A DNA stretch of 64,000 nucleotides from Pseudomonas sp. UBA6562 (lineage in GTDB: Bacteria > Pseudomonadota > Gammaproteobacteria > Pseudomonadales > Pseudomonadaceae), in NCBI RefSeq assembly GCF_002434265.1, contig NZ_DJJS01000010.1, forward strand, positions 186,001-250,000, written 5' to 3'. The notes under the pieces are model-generated. The model saw nothing but the letters and a program-made list of their open reading frames with translations. It was not told the DNA's origin and ran no database searches. The translations under genes and the position numbers were made by a program. Positions 61,906 to 64,000 of this stretch are shown piece by piece (positions within the stretch are counted from its first letter, which is position 1; each line of letters opens with the position of its first letter).

Positions 61906-62823
61906 TTAGCGTGTCGCCGCCAGGCTATCCAAAAAGCGCTGTAGCACCAGATTCGGGCGCCGGTCCTTGCGCGTCACCCAGCTCAAGCTCAAATCGTGGA
62001 AGCGCTGCGTCGGCTTCAGCGCGCGCAAGCGGCCCTGCTGCACCCAGAAACTGGCGTAGTGGTCGGGTAGGTAGCCGATGTAGCGCCCGGTCAGAATCAG
62101 GAATGCCATGCCTTCGCGGTCCGACGCGCTGGCCGTGCAGTGCAGCGCCTGGTAACAGGCCTGCACCTGGGCCGGCAGACGGAAGGTGGGCGCGATGGCG
62201 TCCTGCATGTTGAGGCGCTCATCGTCGATGTGCGCATCGTCGGCGAAGAACAGCGGATGGCCCACCGCGCAATAGAGCAGCGAGCGCTCGCTGTACAACG
62301 GTTGGTACTCGAGCCCCGACAACGGGCTGGTCTGCGGCACCACGCCAACGTGCAAGCTGCCGTCCAGCACGCCTTGCTCGACCTGGCTCGGGGCGATCAT
62401 GCGGATCTGGATGCGTACTTCCGGCCCCCGATCCTTCAGCTCCGCCAAGGCGTGGGTGATGCGCATGTGCGGCAGGGTCACCAGGTTGTCGGTCAGGCCG
62501 ATGTTCAACTCACCGCGCAGGTGCTGGTGCAGGCCATTGACCTCGGTGCGGAACGACTCCAGGGCGCCGAGCAACTGCAAGGCCGACTGGTACACCTCGC
62601 GGCCTTCCTCGGTCAGCGAGAACCCGGCGCGCCCGCGCTGGCACAGGCGCAGGCCCAGCCGTTGTTCCAGGTCCTTCATCTGCTGGCTGATGGCCGAACG
62701 GCCGATCCCCAGGATGGTCTCGGCGGCCGAGAACCCTCCACACTCCACCACGCTGCGGAAAATCTTCAACAGGCGAATATCGAAATCACTGACCTGGGAG
62801 AGTGCCTCGGGACGTCGACTCAT
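61906..62823 (-). CDS. LysR-family transcriptional regulator
   Basis: The 305-residue protein has an N-terminal LysR helix-turn-helix (LLKIFRSVVECGGFSAAETILGIGRSAISQQMKDLEQRLG) and a substrate-binding domain. It is divergent from bauA with 118 bases between the starts, the classic LysR layout, so it probably controls bauA in response to a beta-alanine or related amine. Confidence 0.9.
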   Translation of the reverse strand: MSRRPEALSQVSDFDIRLLKIFRSVVECGGFSAAETILGIGRSAISQQMKDLEQRLGLRLCQRGRAGFSLTEEGREVYQSALQLLGALESFRTEVNGLHQHLRGELNIGLTDNLVTLPHMRITHALAELKDRGPEVRIQIRMIAPSQVEQGVLDGSLHVGVVPQTSPLSGLEYQPLYSERSLLYCAVGHPLFFADDAHIDDERLNMQDAIAPTFRLPAQVQACYQALHCTASASDREGMAFLILTGRYIGYLPDHYASFWVQQGRLRALKPTQRFHDLSLSWVTRKDRRPNLVLQRFLDSLAATR

Positions 62824-62941
62824 TAGTTTAGTGCGCCACTGACTGAAGATTAGAAATGTTGAGTTTTCCAGACTTTATCGCCGTGCCAGTTTATCGGCAA
62901 ACGTAACCATCGTTGTCTGACCGTCTTTCGAGGAACCGCCG

Positions 62942-64000
62942 ATGAACATGCCTGAAAACGCGCCCGTGGGTATCGCCAGCCAACTCAAGCTGGACGCCCA
63001 CTGGATGCCCTACACGGCCAACCGCAACTTCCACCGCGACCCGCGGTTGATCGTGGCGGCCGACGGCAACCATCTGGTGGACGACAAAGGCCGAAGAATT
63101 TTCGACGCTCTGTCCGGGCTCTGGACCTGCGGCGCCGGCCATACCCGCAAGGAAATCGCCGACGCGGTCAGCTGCCAGTTGGCGACTCTCGATTACGCGC
63201 CAGCCTTCCAGTTCGGTCATCCATTGGCGTTCCAGTTGGCGGAAAAGATCACCCAGCTCACGCCGGGCGACCTCAACCATGTGTTCTTCACCAACTCCGG
63301 CTCCGAGTGCGCCGACACTGCGCTGAAGATGGTCCGTGCCTACTGGCGCCTGAAGGGGCAGGCCAGCAAGACCAAGATCGTTGGTCGCGCGCGTGGCTAC
63401 CACGGGGTGAACATCGCCGGCACCAGCCTGGGCGGCGTCAACGGTAACCGCAAGATGTTCGGCCAACTGCTCGACGTCGACCACCTGCCGCATACCGTGC
63501 TGCCGGGCAACGTGTTCAGCAAGGGCTTGCCTGAGCAGGGTGGCGTTGTGCTGGCCGAGGAAATGCTCAAGCTGATCGAGCTGCACGACGCTTCCAACAT
63601 CGCCGCCGTGATCGTCGAGCCACTGGCCGGCTCGGCGGGTGTGCTGCCGCCACCGGTGGGCTACCTCAAGCGTCTGCGCGAGATCTGCACCCAGCACAAC
63701 ATCCTGCTGATCTTCGACGAAGTGATCACCGGCTTCGGTCGTATGGGCGCCATGACCGGCGCCGAAGCGTTTGGCGTCACCCCGGATCTGATGTGCATCG
63801 CCAAGCAGGTCACCAACGGCGCCATCCCCATGGGTGCGGTAGTGGCCAGTAGCGAGATCTACCAGACCTTCATGAACCAGCCGACGCCCGAGTACGCGGT
63901 GGAATTCCCCCACGGCTACACCTATTCGGCGCATCCGGTCGCCTGTGCGGCGGGCATCGCAGCATTGGACCTGTTGCAAAAGGAGAACCTGGTGCAGGCC
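62942..64000 (+). CDS. bauA: Omega-amino acid:pyruvate aminotransferase, truncated by the window end
   Basis: The first 353 codons are present. The sequence follows the P. putida beta-alanine:pyruvate aminotransferase closely from its first residues: DAHWMPYTANRNF, FTNSGSECADTALKM, IFDEVITGFGRMGAM and AKQVTNGAIPMGAV with PLP lysine K288. It moves the amino group of beta-alanine or other omega-amino acids to pyruvate, giving malonate semialdehyde. GAGGA seven bases before the ATG at 62942 fixes the start. It is divergent from the LysR gene. Confidence 0.95.
   Translation, partial: MNMPENAPVGIASQLKLDAHWMPYTANRNFHRDPRLIVAADGNHLVDDKGRRIFDALSGLWTCGAGHTRKEIADAVSCQLATLDYAPAFQFGHPLAFQLAEKITQLTPGDLNHVFFTNSGSECADTALKMVRAYWRLKGQASKTKIVGRARGYHGVNIAGTSLGGVNGNRKMFGQLLDVDHLPHTVLPGNVFSKGLPEQGGVVLAEEMLKLIELHDASNIAAVIVEPLAGSAGVLPPPVGYLKRLREICTQHNILLIFDEVITGFGRMGAMTGAEAFGVTPDLMCIAKQVTNGAIPMGAVVASSEIYQTFMNQPTPEYAVEFPHGYTYSAHPVACAAGIAALDLLQKENLVQA

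Overview
The window is one contiguous stretch of a high-GC Pseudomonas chromosome. Protein identities and gene order suggest the P. putida/entomophila/mosselii part of the genus. The supporting signs are CueA/CueR with pseudomonad spacing, an omega-amino acid:pyruvate aminotransferase with PLP lysine K288 as in P. putida, and the order retS-purD-purH-fis-dusB-prmA ... accC-accB-aroQ-dsbD-ctpL-gcbA ... speA. From memory, that order matches the P. aeruginosa PA4839-PA4856 neighbourhood. The window is almost all core chromosome. I found no rRNA, tRNA, CRISPR array, insertion sequence or prophage.

Layout. 1-1.7 kb: the end of cobJ and two short unknown genes that look like diverged paralogues. 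1.8-11.8 kb, minus strand: hybrid kinase RetS, purine synthesis (purD, purH), fis/dusB, a zinc-ribbon membrane protein and prmA. 11.9-15.8 kb, plus strand: a 1302-residue dermonecrotic-toxin-like protein placed between prmA and accC; its C-terminus carries what reads as a complete CheD-type glutamine deamidase domain. 15.9-24.2 kb, minus: accC/accB, aroQ, dsbD, a CtpL-like chemoreceptor and a GcbA-like diguanylate cyclase. 24.6-28.9 kb, plus: DUF2333 protein, Nudix hydrolase, Sui1/YciH, speA; then a DinF-like MATE transporter. 30.5-38.3 kb: bacterial alpha-2-macroglobulin and penicillin-binding protein 1C with a small antisense membrane-protein gene between them. 38.4-39.7 kb: a LuxR-type response regulator and an A24 prepilin peptidase with no pilus genes beside them. 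40.1-46.4 kb: two DUF4136 lipoproteins, cmoM, a MazG-like hydrolase, and a fatty-acyl cluster (MaoC hydratase, long FabG, divergent thiolase). 46.4-50.4 kb: tandem dCache chemoreceptors. 50.6-54.2 kb: copper homeostasis locus (cueR, cueA, small periplasmic protein, copZ) with two clear CueR promoters. 54.6-64 kb: Bcr/CflA transporter, ArsR regulator, adenine deaminase, 8-oxoguanine deaminase, SDR, YigZ, TetR and LysR regulators and the start of bauA.

The genes form recognisable functional blocks. RetS and GcbA belong to the sessile/motile switch. The chemoreceptors provide sensing. accBC and fabG/maoC/thiolase serve fatty-acid metabolism. YfhM with PBP1C is the periplasmic bait-and-repair pair. 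The copper block combines efflux, chaperone and sensor. The most novel item is the toxin with a CheD-like Thr-Cys-His triad. After it come the two unknown paralogues, the orphan regulator/prepilin-peptidase pair, and an AT-richer intergenic region at 60.2-60.6 kb with DnaA-box-like sites and a perfect 17-bp palindrome.
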